From contig CM048839.1 in NCBI GenBank assembly GCA_026545765.1, forward strand, positions 22,754,566 to 22,818,565: 64,000 nucleotides of DNA. The letters are read 5' to 3'. A program made the position numbers and the translations under genes. This document shows positions 35,425-48,212 of this stretch, one piece after another. How positions within the stretch are numbered: the stretch's first letter is position 1; each line of letters opens with the position of its first letter. The notes beneath the pieces are model-generated. The model did not search any database, had not been told where the DNA came from, and saw nothing but the letters and a program-made list of their open reading frames with translations. The DNA comes from Plantago major (lineage: Eukaryota > Streptophyta > Magnoliopsida > Lamiales > Plantaginaceae).

Positions 35425-36149
35425 ATGGATGGATTATCCATTATACTTTATTCAATCTCTCATGCTTTATTTACGATCTCTCATACTCTATTCACTTTAT
35501 TTTCTACTTTATTATCATCTTTTATATGTAATTTACTTCAACTTCACTTAAAATTTAATATCCGAACAGGAGTATTAAGTACCTATCTTTTTATTCCATA
35601 CATATATGAATGAGTTTTCCTTTTAATAGTAATAGAATAGTTGGTCGAACGGACTTCCAAGTTCCAACCCGATGGAACTGCGAATTGATTGATATGGCGT
35701 TTTTATTCAGTCACTTGCCTACTTTTGATCGCGACAAGAACCAGAGACTAGAGTAACAAATTCTTCTCCCACCTATTGCATTAATGTACCCCAATTGTTT
35801 CACCGAACATGGGTTCAATGATTTTAAATATCTACAAAGTGGGCCATAATCGAGAAATGAAATAAACGTGCTATATGTTGAGGAGTCTCCAGATTCTACT
35901 CTATTCTCATCTCACGAGACTATTACTTAGATAATGTCTCTTGTAATTGTATTAGTTGTAATGTAGTGATACTCCTAACTTTTAAATTTAGTCTTTATCT
36001 CTTATGTTTCTTGTCCTATCTGGACTCATTCTTGTAACTATTTATACTTGGTGAAATACAATCAACATAGTATTGATGCCAGAATAATATTCACATGGTA
36101 TCAGCAAGCCTTTTGGCTAACACCCTTCAAACATCGATCCTTTTTAATG

Positions 36150-37130
36150 GCATCTTCCAGCACCTCATCTCCATCAAATTTTGCCATGGTCAACACCACC
36201 TCTGCTTCTTTTCCCACCTTCGACCTTTCTATCATCACTGCTCTCTCTCATCTTATCACAATCAAACTTGATCTGACCAATTATATATTTTGGAAAGGTC
36301 AAGTCGTTCCGCTTTTCATCGGATGCAAAATCATTGGCTATATCAGATGGTACCATTAACCGTTTCAAAGCACGGTTAGTTGCTCAAGGCTTCTCTCAAA
36401 TTCCAGGTCTTGATTTTACAAACACTTTTAGTCCGGTTGTGAAGGCTTCAACTGTACGTGTTGTTCTTTCAATTGCTGTTATGCGTTCTTGGCCTTTGCA
36501 TCAATTAGATGTCAAAAGTGCATTCTTAAATGGGCTGATTACTGAAACTATTTTTATGGAGCAACCTCCGGGTTATATCGATGCTCAGTTGCCTACTCAT
36601 GTCGCCTACTCATGTCTGAAGTTGAAGAAGGCCCTCTATGGCTTAAAACAAGCTCCGCGAGCTTGGTTTCATCGGCTTAGTGACTTTCTGTTGCATCTCG
36701 GTTTTCTAAGTAGCCAGGCCGATACCTCTCTATTTGTATTTTGTCGTGGTCACGCCCTGCTTTACCTACTTGTTTATGTCGATGACATAATCCTTACCGG
36801 AAATGATTCAACTCTTATTCAACAATTTATTGGTCATTTACATGATGAATTTGCTATTAAGGATCTTGGCAGGTTGGGCTATTTTCTTGGACTTGAAGTT
36901 TCTTACATGTCTAATGGGTTAGTCCTTAGCCAGACAAAGTATGCTCAAGATATTTTACTACGTGCAAACTTAGCAGAGAGTAATTCTGTGTCCACACCTA
37001 TGGTGGTTGGGCAACATCTACGTACGGATGGAACACCCTTTGACGACCCTACGCTATATCGTTCCTTGGCCGGTGCTCTTCAGTATCTTACTATAACCCG
37101 ACCGGATATTTCTTTTGCTGTAAATTCGGT
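36150..37130 (+). pseudogene. Copia gag start fused to reverse transcriptase
   Basis: A gag N-terminus (MASSSTSSPSNFAMVN from ATG 36150, then LDLTNYIFWKGQVVPLF to about 36345) runs into RT without protease or integrase. RT reads INRFKARLVAQGFSQIPGLD, FSPVVKASTVRVVLS, QLDVKSAFLNG, KALYGLKQAPRAWF, the catalytic LLVYVDDIILTGND (36770-36810) and KDLGRLGYFLGLEV. It ends at TRPDISFAVNSV, where the TRIM begins. The deletion joins gag and RT in different frames. Confidence 0.88.
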
Positions 37131-37476
37131 TAGTAGAATATCCCACATCGCTTGTGAGAGGATCTTGCAAACAACATATAAGTAGGATAACCCTCTCCCC
37201 TTAATAAGGCCTTTTAAGGGGATGATGGTCCATCTTAATATGGTATCAGAGCAGGCCCAAGTTGATGATGGGTGCCCCAGCCGATGATAATTTCGACTTG
37301 CCCAAAGATGGCTATTATGATTCCACGCGTAGAGCCGACCAACCGCGGCCTACTCGTGAGGGGGCGTGTTAGAATATCCCACATCGCTTGTGAGAGGATC
37401 TTGCAAACAACATATAAGTAGAATAACCCTCTCCCCTTAATAAGGCCTTTTAAGGGGATGATGGTCCATCTTAATA
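37131..37476 (+). mobile_element. TRIM retrotransposon (346 bp) inside the copia remnant
   Basis: Two 110 bp direct repeats, 37131-37240 and 37367-37476, share AGAATATCCCACATCGCTTG to GATGGTCCATCTTAATA. A perfect tRNA-Met-type primer-binding site TGGTATCAGAGC directly follows the first, and a polypurine GTGAGGGGGCG precedes the second (TGTTAG...). The 126 bp interior is non-coding. Flanks do not form a target duplication, which fits a later deletion on the right side. Confidence 0.85.
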
Positions 37477-37527
37477 CAACATAGTATTGATTGCCAGAAT
37501 AATATTCACACTATATGCCGATGAAGC

Positions 37528-37537
37528 TGAATATATA
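37528..37537 (+). promoter_or_regulatory. Candidate TATA box of BAHD3
   Basis: GAATATATAC-type sequence sits ~45-50 bp before the ATG at 37581, between it and the copia insertion. The insertion separates it from the original distal promoter. Confidence 0.3.
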
Positions 37538-37580
37538 CATTTCCGCAAACTGATAAAACACAATCAATTGAAACCCACAG

Positions 37581-39876
37581 ATGGAAGATGTTGAAGTTAT
37601 ATATGCAAGTTCAATTAAAATGGCAAGTTCCAATGGCAATTCTTATGGTATTTCCAGGGTAGAGTTGACTCCCTGGGATTTACAGCTCCTTTTACAAGAC
37701 CCCATTCAAAAGGGGATTCTCTTTTATAAACCCGAGTCCCCGGTCCAAAGAGAAGAGTTCGAGAAAAGCTTCATCGACCACCTCAAAACTACCCTCTCCA
37801 GTGCCCTCGATTTCTTCCCCCCTCTAGTCGGTCGTCTTTCCAGGACAACCAACGACGATAGCACGTCCTACTTCCATGTGGAATGTAACAATGCAGGTGC
37901 CACATTTACTCACGCTATTGCTCGTGGGGTCAATGTAAGTGACATTCTATACTCACTACACACACCTAGTCTTGTCCATTCATTCTTTTCGCTTAATGGC
38001 GTTCCTAACTACAACGGCGTAATCCAACCCCTTCTTGGAGTACAAGTCACCGAATTAAAAGATGGAATCTTTATCGGGTGCACAATAAACCACTCCGTTG
38101 CTGACGACACGTCTTTTTGGCATTTCTTTAACTCCTGATCAGAAATTTCTCAGTGTTTTGGATAAAATATCAAAACTCCCAATTTTCGACCGTTTCCGGG
38201 ACGATTTTCAACCGTTAGCATTCCCCATCCCAGTTCATGTCTTTGAGTTAACCCCGCAAAATGAAACACCTCCACCCCCGTTGCTCGAACGTGTCTTCCA
38301 TTTCAGCAAACAAAACCTCGTCAAACTAAAAGCAAGGGCGAATTTTGAAGCAGGTATTGAAATGATTTCATTTCATCTAAAATCTTGGGTGAATTACATT
38401 TGCCCCCCCCCCCCCCCCCAAATAAATTTTCTAATAACATCGCGATCCCTGACATTTAAAGAATAACATATTATTTCATACAATTGTACATAAATTACAA
38501 ATCAGTCCAAAACTCATATTGGAGCCAAACACATCCTTAATTTAAACATTTCCTTTTCATTTGGTTTTATTCTTTTCCTTTTATTTATTTGTTTTAGATT
38601 TTTTAATTTTTCTAAGTTTAAATAAGAGTAAGACACGTGTCCGCTCTAAATTTAAAAAAATAAAAATATATTTATTTTTTCCAGATTAAGTCAGAATGTG
38701 GCGCATGTCCTTCCAGGCATTTTTGAATTTTTAAATAAATTTTATTATTATTTTTTAAATTAATTTATGAGATTAAAAGGGAAGCCAACATGCGTTCAAC
38801 GCGTAAACTAACCTAGCGCATGAAAATCAATTGCCAAATCTGAGAAAAAGGTTTATGGTTTATATTGAAAGTCATTGATAAATATACATAAAATACTGAG
38901 CCATTAAGTAGTACATAAATTGGAGGTGTCTTACTCTGTCATATACTTTTTTAAAAATTTCAGCAATTTACATTTTTATTTTAATAAAATTCCATTTTAT
39001 TAAAAAATTGTCCCAAGAAATTATTATCACTGTCCATATTTTTTCTATTTACCTTAAGTTGGAGGAGGTGATGGTGGTGGATGATGGTTAAATAAAAAGA
39101 AAGGTAAGAAGAAGGAAACTAGAAAATCCAAAGGTTTAAAATAAGGCCATGTTTGGATTGTAAGATTTGAAAATAGAAAATGGACCAATATGTAATTGTT
39201 AAAATGTTAAGGACTTTAAGGAGTGAGAGGTGTTTATTAGGGGCATCAGATGTAAATTTCCCACTTATAAAACATGTGAAATTGATCCATTTGTATTAAT
39301 TATCTAACAGGCACTGATACAATATCTACTCTACAAGCACTATTGGCTCACATTTGGCGAGCCGTGATGAGATGTCGTGGAATCGATGCAAATGAAGAAG
39401 TGCGTTGCGTTTTCATAGCTGGAGCCAGAGCAAGGCTGCCCCTGCCTGAGACTCATTTCGGAAATGCCATCCACTTCGTGAATGGAACAGCCAAGAACGA
39501 GAACTTGATGCGCAATGGGCTTGGATGGGCTGCATTGGAGCTGAACAAGGTTGTGGCTAAGCAAACTAGAGAGGTACTTAAAACTGAATTGGAGGATTTA
39601 GGGAAGGAGTTGATGAAGTTTAGTAAGAAGAGCGGACTTATGCTAAGAAACAAAATCTTGATAAGTAGCTCGCCACGGCACAATGTGTACGGAGTTGATT
39701 TTGGGTGGGGAAAACCGGTGGCAGTTAGAAGCGGCAAAGCGCAGAAGTATGACGGGAAGATTACGGTTTTTCCTGCGGCGGAGACTGGTGGGATTGATGT
39801 GGAAGCATGCTTGTCGCCGGAGACTGTGGTCGCACTTGGCGTTGATGCAGAGTTCATGGAAGTTGTCACGTTCTAA
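37581..39876 (+). pseudogene. BAHD3, broken BAHD acyltransferase with one intron
   Basis: Exon 1 is 37581-38353 and exon 2 is 39311-39876 (GT-AG, phase 1, EA-G|TDTIS). Exon 1 starts MEDVEVIYASS and has VELTPWDLQLLLQDPIQKGI. The HxxxD motif reads NHSVADDTSFWHFF, so D is kept and the usual following G is D. TGA at 38136-38138 replaces the Trp of SWSEIS, and a one-base insertion near 38150 shifts the frame before LDKISKLP. Exon 2 is intact through GVDFGWGKPVAVRSG to VVTF-stop. Unless the TGA and frameshift are both bypassed, the protein is truncated before the second half. It is the only plus-strand copy in the array. Confidence 0.82.
38354..39310 (+). other. Intron of BAHD3 (957 bp)
   Basis: Donor GCAG|GTATTG, acceptor TCTAACAG|GC. 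BAHD2, 4 and 5 have no intron here. The intron contains a poly-C run (38403-38419) and otherwise AT-rich unique sequence. An inserted element using splice-like borders cannot be excluded. Confidence 0.6.
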
Positions 39877-42800
39877 ACATATTATGGCAAAATGTTCGGC
39901 TACTATTTTATTGAACTACTGTATGTTTCAAAAGATGTTTTCCCATCTATTAGTTGAAATAATGACGTTAAATAAAAGGGTAACGTTATCATGATATATA
40001 AGCTTTTTTACATGATTGCAAATTAGCAATAGATAAATAGAGAGTATAGTGTGAAACTAAAGAAAAATATAATTCGAACTAATTTGTGAGTTTATAAATT
40101 CGACGAATTTAGACTTACAAAAGTACAAAACGTTATTAAATGTTTTTATGCATCTATAGACTTCACACAACTCTAAATAATAATTTGTATGTAGTGCAAT
40201 TAAAGTAGAAGGTTTTAAGATTAATTCGTAGTTGTTAAATGAGAAAAAGTTAAAACTACACAATTAATGTAGTACAAAGTGAGTATATATCTACGCAGGA
40301 CATTTTTTACTAAACGCATGATTATAGTAGTGAACGACTTCAAGACTTCCCTTGATGAAGTTAGGGAAGGGAGATTACAGTACACAAACTTACTTAGTTG
40401 ACTGATCCGACCAATTCACACTTTTGAGTTTTGACGGGATTCACACTACCCATTTAGCAGTGACCCACACTAAACAATTAGGTTAGCATACTGCCTATAT
40501 CATCGTTAATTCTGGCAAACTTGATTGAAACCTGAAATTCGAATTGTAATTCGAATTGTAATGTCATGATCCAAAATTTGAGTTAAGGTTAATCATCTAA
40601 ACATTGATTCGAGACCCGATCAGAAAACATTCAAATCAATTTGACCCGAATCCTATTAAAATTATCCGAATTTATCCGATCCAAAATTATCTCAATTAAA
40701 TTTGAATGTTACGCTAACTTTTACTAATTCTTAAATATTTACATGTGCCCCAATCGATCAGGTTGAAATTGTAAGTGCACATGTTAGTGTGTTATATATA
40801 TTTTGGAATATAAGCTCGAATTCGATTATTATAAGGTTAAGATAAAATAGGTACTTCCTTTGTTCCTCATCATATCTTTGCACAAACATGTGAATTTAAA
40901 TACTTGTGCATTTCAATGTTCAAATTCGAATAAAAACTGAATTCTAATTGATTTCTAAAATGAACCCATATTTTAAATGACATGAAGTTTTATGATCTGA
41001 ACCAGACCTAAATTCGAATAATATTTGATTTGATTTGAACTCGAGCAAAATAAATTATAGATCCGAACAATGCGATTCGCAGGGACCATATCAGAATGAC
41101 CGTATATGAATCAGGATTAATCATCGTCATCGTGAGTGGCCCATTGGTTTTTCCCAGAATGTGATGAATTATTGGAAATAGTAATTTCATCTCCTGTATG
41201 ATGCATGTGAGCGGTGAGCCCATATCTCAACATCATATTGACACAGACAAATCTTGGAAGTTATTGCGGAATTGCGGTACGTACTGGGTGACAGAGATAC
41301 AAACGCCAAATAAGTTTGGGAGAATCGGTGTCATAGACCAATTTTGCACCAAAGTTTGTAAAAAAGACCTATAGTATTTTGGTGTTTTTAAATAAAAGTC
41401 AAATGCTACAATCAATCAGACGTAGAAATCGTAATACAGTTATTTGTATTAGTAGAGTTAAGTAATACAGTCCAATCAGATTAGAGTATGTAATATCCAA
41501 TCAGATAAGAAGTAAGAATAAATGTCTGACTATATCGATGTAATTATAAATACAATGATTTGTGTAAAAGTGCTTAGACTTTTTATTAATAAAATTGTTT
41601 GGTTGGTCTCTCATTATTCTCTACCCAATAAGTTTTGAGATTATCATTACTTCCTTGGTCCCGGGAGCTTTATCATTTGATTTTTATAAATTAAAAAAAA
41701 AAACTTTAAAAAAATTCTAAACTATTAAATTATATTACTTCAGAATTAGTTGCAGCAATTATAATGTACGATTGTTATATACTTATATTTTCATAATATA
41801 TTTGTAATTATTTTTTATAAGTATTTTTTAGTTAAACCAATGTAAAAGAAATCAAGAAAAATCAAATTGGAAGCTATTGCCGGAACCTATGTTTTGAAAC
41901 TCGGACCCGGTGATCAATCCGGCCTACCTACTGAAGGAGGTTTAACCTGGTCAACTCGGGTTAATCTAATAATAATATTTAAAAAATTGAACACTATAAC
42001 ATAAGAACTCACTACATACATTTTTATATCAAATTAATAAAAGGAGATATTTATGATCTCCTAATTTAATTTTCTATTATTGATTAAGATCAACGAACTA
42101 AAACCTGGATATATGTTTTCTCTTTCTTTTTTCATTCACTTTCGTTACTTTCTAGTTTCAACTACTTAATATGATGGAATATTCTTTTGTATTAGGATAT
42201 AACCCAATTCCCTCTGTTTTTCCTCTCTCCTTCAATCGGCCATATCCTAAGGATTCTTTTCTCCCACTTACGCGGGAATGCCTCTCACTTCTCACTACGG
42301 TATGGTGAGACTACTCGTGTTTGTCAACCCACCGACTTCCATCAGATCTAGGTTCAACAGGTCTCATTTTCATTCCATAATAAAGAAGGCAAAAGACAAG
42401 AAAACAACATATCTGGGCTCTACTAATATGTTTCTTAGATTTTACTAATACTATAAAGTATATCGCATCGACATGCGATCATAGATTATCGAATGTGGGT
42501 GGTTTGGTATCACAAGCTTTTTTTTTACCATACGGGCTCACGTAATAACGTGCAAACTATGAAAGTCAGACTCAGACCCAGAAGGCATAAATCACAAAAA
42601 TTCGTTCTTCATAGAGTTTGGATCAGTGATCAAGATGATATTCTCCTCCTTTTAACTAACTGAGCCACCCTTGCAGATAGTATCACAAGCTTATAAATTG
42701 ACTCCTACTTCCAAGTAGTTCACTATTTTGCTTATATTTGTTTGTACCCTCTTTACTACAAAAATGAAAGTCTGGATAGATGAGTTAACCATTAATCAAG

Positions 42801-42988
42801 TACTAATAGACAAATAACCACTCTAACATGTCAGGTGTTTATGTGGAAGATGAAATCAAACAGATGTAGTAGAATTCACATAATTTTCAATAGCTTAACA
42901 ATTAACATAAATTCGCAAACAGTTTGTTGACTTGTTGTTTGTTACACATTAATACATGAGGAGATATTAATTAGCCCATGAAACATAT
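39877..42988. other. Intergenic, 3.1 kb, no gene seen
   Basis: AT-rich. 41405-41660 (AATCAGATTAGAGTATGTAA, TAAATACAATGATTTGTG) and 42200-42560 have the look of isolated LTR fragments, but no paired copy exists in the window. Confidence 0.4.
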
Positions 42989-43183
42989 TACTTCCTCCGT
43001 CCTGAATCAAGCTTTCTGCTTTAACTTTTTACGGTCAAATTTTTTCAACTTTGACTATGAATTAATCTTAAACCGCAAATGTAAAATGTTCAATTTTTTT
43101 ATATAATAAAAATTTAGCTAAGTTGAAAAAATTTGATCGCAAAAAGTCAAAGCGTAAAGCTTGATCCGGGACGGAGTAAGTAG
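42989..43183. mobile_element. Stowaway-like MITE at the 3' side of BAHD4
   Basis: Left TTACTTCCTCCGTCCTGAAT and right (reverse complement) TTACTCCGTCCCGGATCAAG form inverted repeats extending ~26 bp, with the Stowaway-type CTCCGTCC core. The element ends 36 bp from the BAHD4 stop codon, so it probably lies in the 3' UTR or terminator. Confidence 0.75.
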
Positions 43184-43218
43184 AATAAAGGAGTGCAATT
43201 AATCAGCCTTGTAATCTC

Positions 43219-44704
43219 TCAAAATGTGACAGCTTCCATGAACTCTGCATCATCCCCAACCGCAACCAAACTTTCCTGTGACAAACAAGCTTCCACATCG
43301 ATCCCACCGGCCTCCATCGCTGGGAAAAACGTAAGCTTACCGTCATACTTCTGCGCCTTGCCGCTTCTAACTGCCACTGGCCTTCCCCACCCGAAATCGA
43401 CCCCATACACATTGTGCCGTGGCGAGCTACTAATAGTAATACTGTTGTCCCTCGTCATCACCCCACCTTTTCTATATATCTTAAAGTTCTTCCCATAATC
43501 TTCAAAGACTCTCATTACTTCCTCCCTGGTTTGCAAACTTACAACCTTGTTCACTTCCAATGCACCCCATCCGAGCCCGTTATGTATCAGGTTCCCGTTC
43601 GTGGTAGTTACGTTGACGAAATGGATGGCATTTCCAAAATACGTGTCCGGCAAGGGCAGCCTTGCTCTCGCCCCTACTATCATCATACACCTGTATTTGA
43701 GAATTAACATAGGAATACTAAGTTCGGAATTTTAGATGAGACGAAATTATTTTATTTAATTTATAGTGTATGATATATAAATAAATCTAATTAAGTTCGG
43801 AATTTTAGATGAGATGAAATTGATTACTAAACCTGACTTCGGTGTCTGGATCCAAGCCACGGGCACGCATCACGGCTCGCCATATATGAGCTATTAGTGC
43901 TTGGAGAGTTGAGATGTTATCGGTCGCCACTTCGAAATTCGCCCTTGCTTTCAATTTGGAGAGGTTTTCTTTGCTAAAATGAAAAACTCGCTCGAGCAAA
44001 CGGGTTGTAGAGAAATTGTCATCTGAATTTAGGTCAAGGGGTGGAAGTGGAACCGGAAGGACTTCGCGGAGAATATCAGGGCGATCGAAGACAGGAAGTT
44101 TCAATATTTTTTTTGAACCACGAGAAATTTCAGACCAGGAGTTAAAGAAATGCCAGAAAGTCGGTCCATCCACTACACAATGGTTCATCGTGCATCCGAT
44201 GAAAAATCCGTCAACTAGCTCGGTCACTTGCACCGTAAGCAATGGATTCGACACTCCTTGACAATTGAGAGGCATTTCAGTTGGAAAAAGTGAGCCTACA
44301 ATAGAAGGAATGTGGACCGGTTGCAAGATGTCTCGGACGTAAACTCCACGAGCAACTGCGTGGGTGAATGAAGCTCCTTTGTTATTGCAATCGACGAACA
44401 AATGTGTCGTGCTGTCGGCTGTTGTCATGGCAAGGCGGCCAGCAAGAGGAGGAAAGTAGTCTAATGTGCGGGAAAGAGAGTGTTTGAGGTGATCGACGAA
44501 GGTTTTCTCGAACTCTTGTTTTCGGGCAGAGGATTCGGGTTTGTAGAAAAGCACCCCCTTCTGAATGGGGTCGAAGAAGAGGAGCTGCAGGTCCCAGGGA
44601 GTAAGGTCTACCCTGGAAATGCCGTAGGATTGGCCATTGTCGTTTGTGATGGAACTTGCTGTTGTCACAGAACATGTTGATACAATTTCTACCTTATCCG
44701 CCAT
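43219..44704 (-). CDS. BAHD4, intact BAHD acyltransferase with one short intron
   Basis: Exon 1 44704-43833 and exon 2 43690-43219 are joined by a 142 bp GT-AG intron (phase 2, EV-R|CMMIVG), giving 447 aa. The start is the ATG at 44704 (MADKVEIVSTC), aligned with the paralogs; the codon two upstream is GTG, not ATG. Catalytic motif H175-x3-D179-G (NHCVVDGPTFWHF) and DFGWG at 389-393 (GVDFGWGRPVAVRSG) are intact. Clade features RVDLTPWDLQLLFFDPIQKG and SWSEISRGSKK match BAHD5 and BAHD3 more than BAHD2. Predicted soluble cytosolic acyl-CoA transferase, acceptor unknown. No lesion seen; splicing inferred from frame and paralog alignment. Confidence 0.9.
43691..43832 (-). other. Intron of BAHD4 (142 bp)
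   Basis: Donor GTCAG|GTTTAG, acceptor AAATACAG|GTG. It contains a duplicated 30 bp phrase TAAGTTCGGAATTTTAGATG (43719, 43793). BAHD2, 3 and 5 are continuous at this position. Confidence 0.85.
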
Positions 44705-45453
44705 TTTCACTTGATGTTTTTCAGATTCTTTCTTTTAGCCAAGGAGTTGTGTATTTCTAACGATCCTGGCTTTCTTTTTCTTATCCTTTTCATTTTCTAT
44801 TTTCCTCTTTCAATTATTGACGTCCTACTTCTGGAAATTCAATAGGAAAATATGGTAACCCTCGTTATCATCCCAAATCATGACAATTTTGTCTTGTATT
44901 TGAAAGTCTTCAATTTGGTTGAGCAACTAATAGATTGATTATGTAACACACATTCTGAGTTTAATGTATTTAAAATGCTACTCAACATATAAATTAAAAG
45001 TAATTTTTTTCGAAAGTTCATCTATAAATATACTAAAGTTAAAACAGGTTAAGCGTTTTTACTCTTAAACAATCTTCATTTTGGATTATATGAGTCAACT
45101 AATCAATTCAGTCCATTATTTTGTGTAAAATATTTTAATATATCGAATCACTAAATCAGTATTGTTGGTACATCTGATGTTTAAGATGTAGAGTACTTTT
45201 TCTGAATCGACAATAAATTGCTCCAAGATCATAAGAGATGATGCTCCGACTAAGGTCCATCTCTCAATGTTCCCAAACCAAGAAAACTCACCCACATCAC
45301 TCTGTAGGCTATCTAATATCTTAAAGATGTTTAAGATATGGTTACCATATTCATTCTTGGAAGAAATAAAAATAGCAAAACAACAAAAATGTGTGGTTTT
45401 AGTACCGTAAAGCAGGGTATGGTGGGGACCGGTGAATTAGGATCCATAGGTTA
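44705..45453. other. BAHD4 upstream region
   Basis: AT-rich presumed promoter; no certain TATA box or element. Confidence 0.4.
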
Positions 45454-45720
45454 TGTAAACATATCAAGTTTCAAATCAAGTACAAACATTTTAAAGGAAT
45501 CGATAACGCTACTCATATCATTAAGGTGTACTGTTTTTTATTTTCGGGAATCCATCCATAAGAATCCAGAGTTAAGCGTGCTTGATCTGGAGCAATCTTA
45601 GGATGAGTGACCAACATCATTTTTTTGCTCTTGACCAATCTTAGGATGAGTGACCAACTGGAATCCGATTCCGATAGCAGTGAGATGACAAATAGCGTGA
45701 AAGGGCGTGTGTTGATACGA
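45454..45720 (+). repeat. 5S-rRNA-derived LTR (Cassandra-like), best plus-strand copy
   Basis: Starts TGTAAACATATCAAGTTTC. GAATCCAGAGTTAAGCGTGC (45562-45581) matches the 5S rRNA A-box region, and GGATGAGTGACCAACTGGA (45644-45662) matches the C box. The segment CTTAGGATGAGTGACCAAC is duplicated (45597-45615 and 45640-45658). Cassandra TRIM LTRs carry such 5S-derived pol III promoters. No second LTR or primer-binding site is adjacent. Confidence 0.65.
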
Positions 45721-47129
45721 TTGAAGTGATATCACCCGAGGAAAGAATCGCGCTAGCATATCTCCACATCATTTTTTTTTCATTAATTCAAACTGAAATA
45801 CAGTACTCAATAATTATGCTTCAGCCACCACATTTGGAATTTGTAACTTTCTGATTATGACGTTGTTTGTGGTAGCCAATTTCATTCTAGTAGGAAGTTA
45901 ATACCACCCTCACCTAGTATTGTAGATTGATATGGTGTGGTGATGACACATAATAAAGACTAACATTTTTTGTTAGCACTATTCTCCATTCTTACCATAC
46001 CAAACAATCAAATTGATGATATTTTATCCATAAGACTGTGTTTCACCATATACCTACTACCCAACACAACGTGAATACCATTTTTCATTGGACAGTTCAC
46101 TTCACTCTTACTTTCAAATAAAACAAAGAGAGTTCACAAAGTCTAAAAAAACCAAACATCTAAAAATAAGAAAGTTAGGAAATGCAATCGATTAAAATAA
46201 CGCGTGATAGCACGCTCTCCGCGCGGACCCTCCCAGTTCCTTTTTAGTCAAAGAACCGGAATTTATACGTGCAAAGTTAAATAAAATAAAAAATATATTT
46301 TCGAAATTAAAAATTATCAATACATATGTAGTGATTCTGGGAGTCATAAGGTGCCCACTCTATCAATCACGCTTTCTTATTGTTCACCATCTTCAAATGA
46401 AATGTTCAGTTATTTGATTTATCATTGATTGTATATGTACACATCTCAGTAAAATCGAGTTCTAAAATAAAGAAAGTGTGCTGCATTCTACAAAAAATCC
46501 TTCCGCCCATGTGATGAAGAAAACTTCAATATTTCAAGACTCATCATTCATCTAAAGTGAAAAAAGATTCAAAAATTGAAATCCGTTTGAATGCAAACTT
46601 CAGCGTTTAACATTATCTTCTACGTTTTTAGTTATCTCAATTAAATTAGGTCGCTACGGTTCCTGGGAACAAATAAATGAAGAAACTTAACAAAAGAGAG
46701 TGTTATTGGTGTATAGAGTGCACTCCAGTTCAGGGTACAAACATCAATAACAGTTGGGTTTGGGCCGTCTTTTAGCATATGGCCCAACACATCTCTATTG
46801 CAATGAATTGGTGATGGGCCAACTATTGCGATCCTTTTTTCTAACCAAGACTTATTTTTCAAATGGGCCAGCTTACTTGTTATTTAGACCGGTTCGGTAT
46901 AAACGTTGACTCAAAGGGAACTATACAATACAAAGGTAATGGTTACACCAATTAATTTAATTTTGACTAATTCAACTAATTTTGTCTTTGAACTTCATTT
47001 GTGGAAATAAAATTAAATAGAAAGGAGAAAAAAGGAAGTTACATGTCATCTACCACTGCTCCCTAGTCCCTCCATCAAGTGATAATAAACAAAATTTAAA
47101 TTTTTTATAAAGATATTGGCTAAAATTTA
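45721..47129. other. Intergenic, no gene seen
   Basis: AT-rich unique-looking sequence without coherent coding frames. Confidence 0.4.
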
Positions 47130-47560
47130 TACTTTACTGACTATACCGTAAAAAGCTAGCCCAACCCAATTCACGATTCGCTAACATGTCCAACTAGTGG
47201 ACAAGCTAGCCAATTTACCCAACTTGACTAGATCAGCCAATCATCAATTTGTGGCTAGGTCAGCTAACTCACCTAGCTCAGGCAGTCGAACATTGGTTGA
47301 CAACTTAGCCAATTTACCTAACATGGTGGACGAGCTAGCTATCCAATTCACCTAGCGTAACTAGCTCGATCAACCTAACACTAATTCACTTAGCATGACT
47401 AGCTTAGCAACATCAAATGGTACAAGCTAGCCAATTCACCTAGCGTACTAGCTCAGTAGTCATCAAATGACTGACAAGCTAGCCAACCAACCTAGCTCAA
47501 TCGGTCATCAATTGGTTGACAAGCTAACCCACCTACCTCAGCCAGCCGACAATTGGTCCA
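47130..47560. repeat. Degenerate GCTAGC/CACCTAGC tandem repeat
   Basis: About six to seven imperfect ~60-70 bp units of ACAAGCTAGCCAATTCACCT, CTAGCTCAGNNNGTCAN and CAATTGGTTGA. No coding frame is maintained. Confidence 0.6.
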
Positions 47561-48212
47561 AAATTCACATACGCATGAGCAATATTATCATTGCATGATC
47601 TATAAACACATACAAACTAAATCTACACATGAAATTAAAAACAAAATAAAAATACACTAGTCTTATATACATATGTTCAAGATAAGGCGATTCACTTTCT
47701 CCGACTTTTACAATTATTGTGTTTTTAGCATGATTGGATCATTTACACTTTTAAGTGATTTGATCTTAATTATTTGACTGAGATCATTCGACCAAACAAA
47801 CACTTGGCACTACATTTTGACTATACATCTACATGAAGTAATATATAGAGAGGATGATAACACTTTCATATTTTTACTACATTTTAGGTTATGAAGCTTT
47901 CTTTTCATGATTGTTTTGGAGTTTATTGAATATTATTGGAGTTGTGAAAACAAACACATAGAGGTTTTGTTCGGAAAGACGAGTAGCCGATTCTCATTGA
48001 CAATGGTACATGACCTTTTACGCATCCAATCCGTCATCAAAATTTCCAAAATGTAATGTAACAACTCCCCATGTACTTCTTCTGTTCCGCCCCATGTTAC
48101 CGGTTTAATTTTGAAGGGAGAAAAATAAGAGAATATTATTTTTGAATAAAATAATAGGTGTGGATTTGTTTTGAGTTGAATTTGATATTTTGGATTAATG
48201 ATAACAGGAATA

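Larger units (their letters stand above)
35876..37510 (+). mobile_element. Collapsed Ty1/copia retrotransposon
   Basis: The 5' LTR 35876-36095 (TGTTGAGGAG...ATATTCACA) is followed by primer-binding site TGGTATCAGC. The last 34 bp of the 3' LTR survive at 37477-37510. A perfect 5 bp target duplication CTATA flanks the element (35871-35875 and 37511-37515). Between them, gag is fused to mid-RT, and RNase H plus most of the 3' LTR are missing, replaced by a TRIM. The right end lies 70 bp before the BAHD3 ATG. Confidence 0.85.

Noticed and set aside
43193..43735. Plus-strand frames opposite BAHD4 (and similar frames opposite BAHD2, BAHD3 and BAHD5)
   Set aside because: Antisense shadows of well-supported BAHD coding sequence.
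45562..45662. A genuine 5S rRNA gene
   Set aside because: Only the A- to C-box section is similar, with a duplication and substitutions. It lies in a dispersed LTR-like repeat found in several decayed copies.
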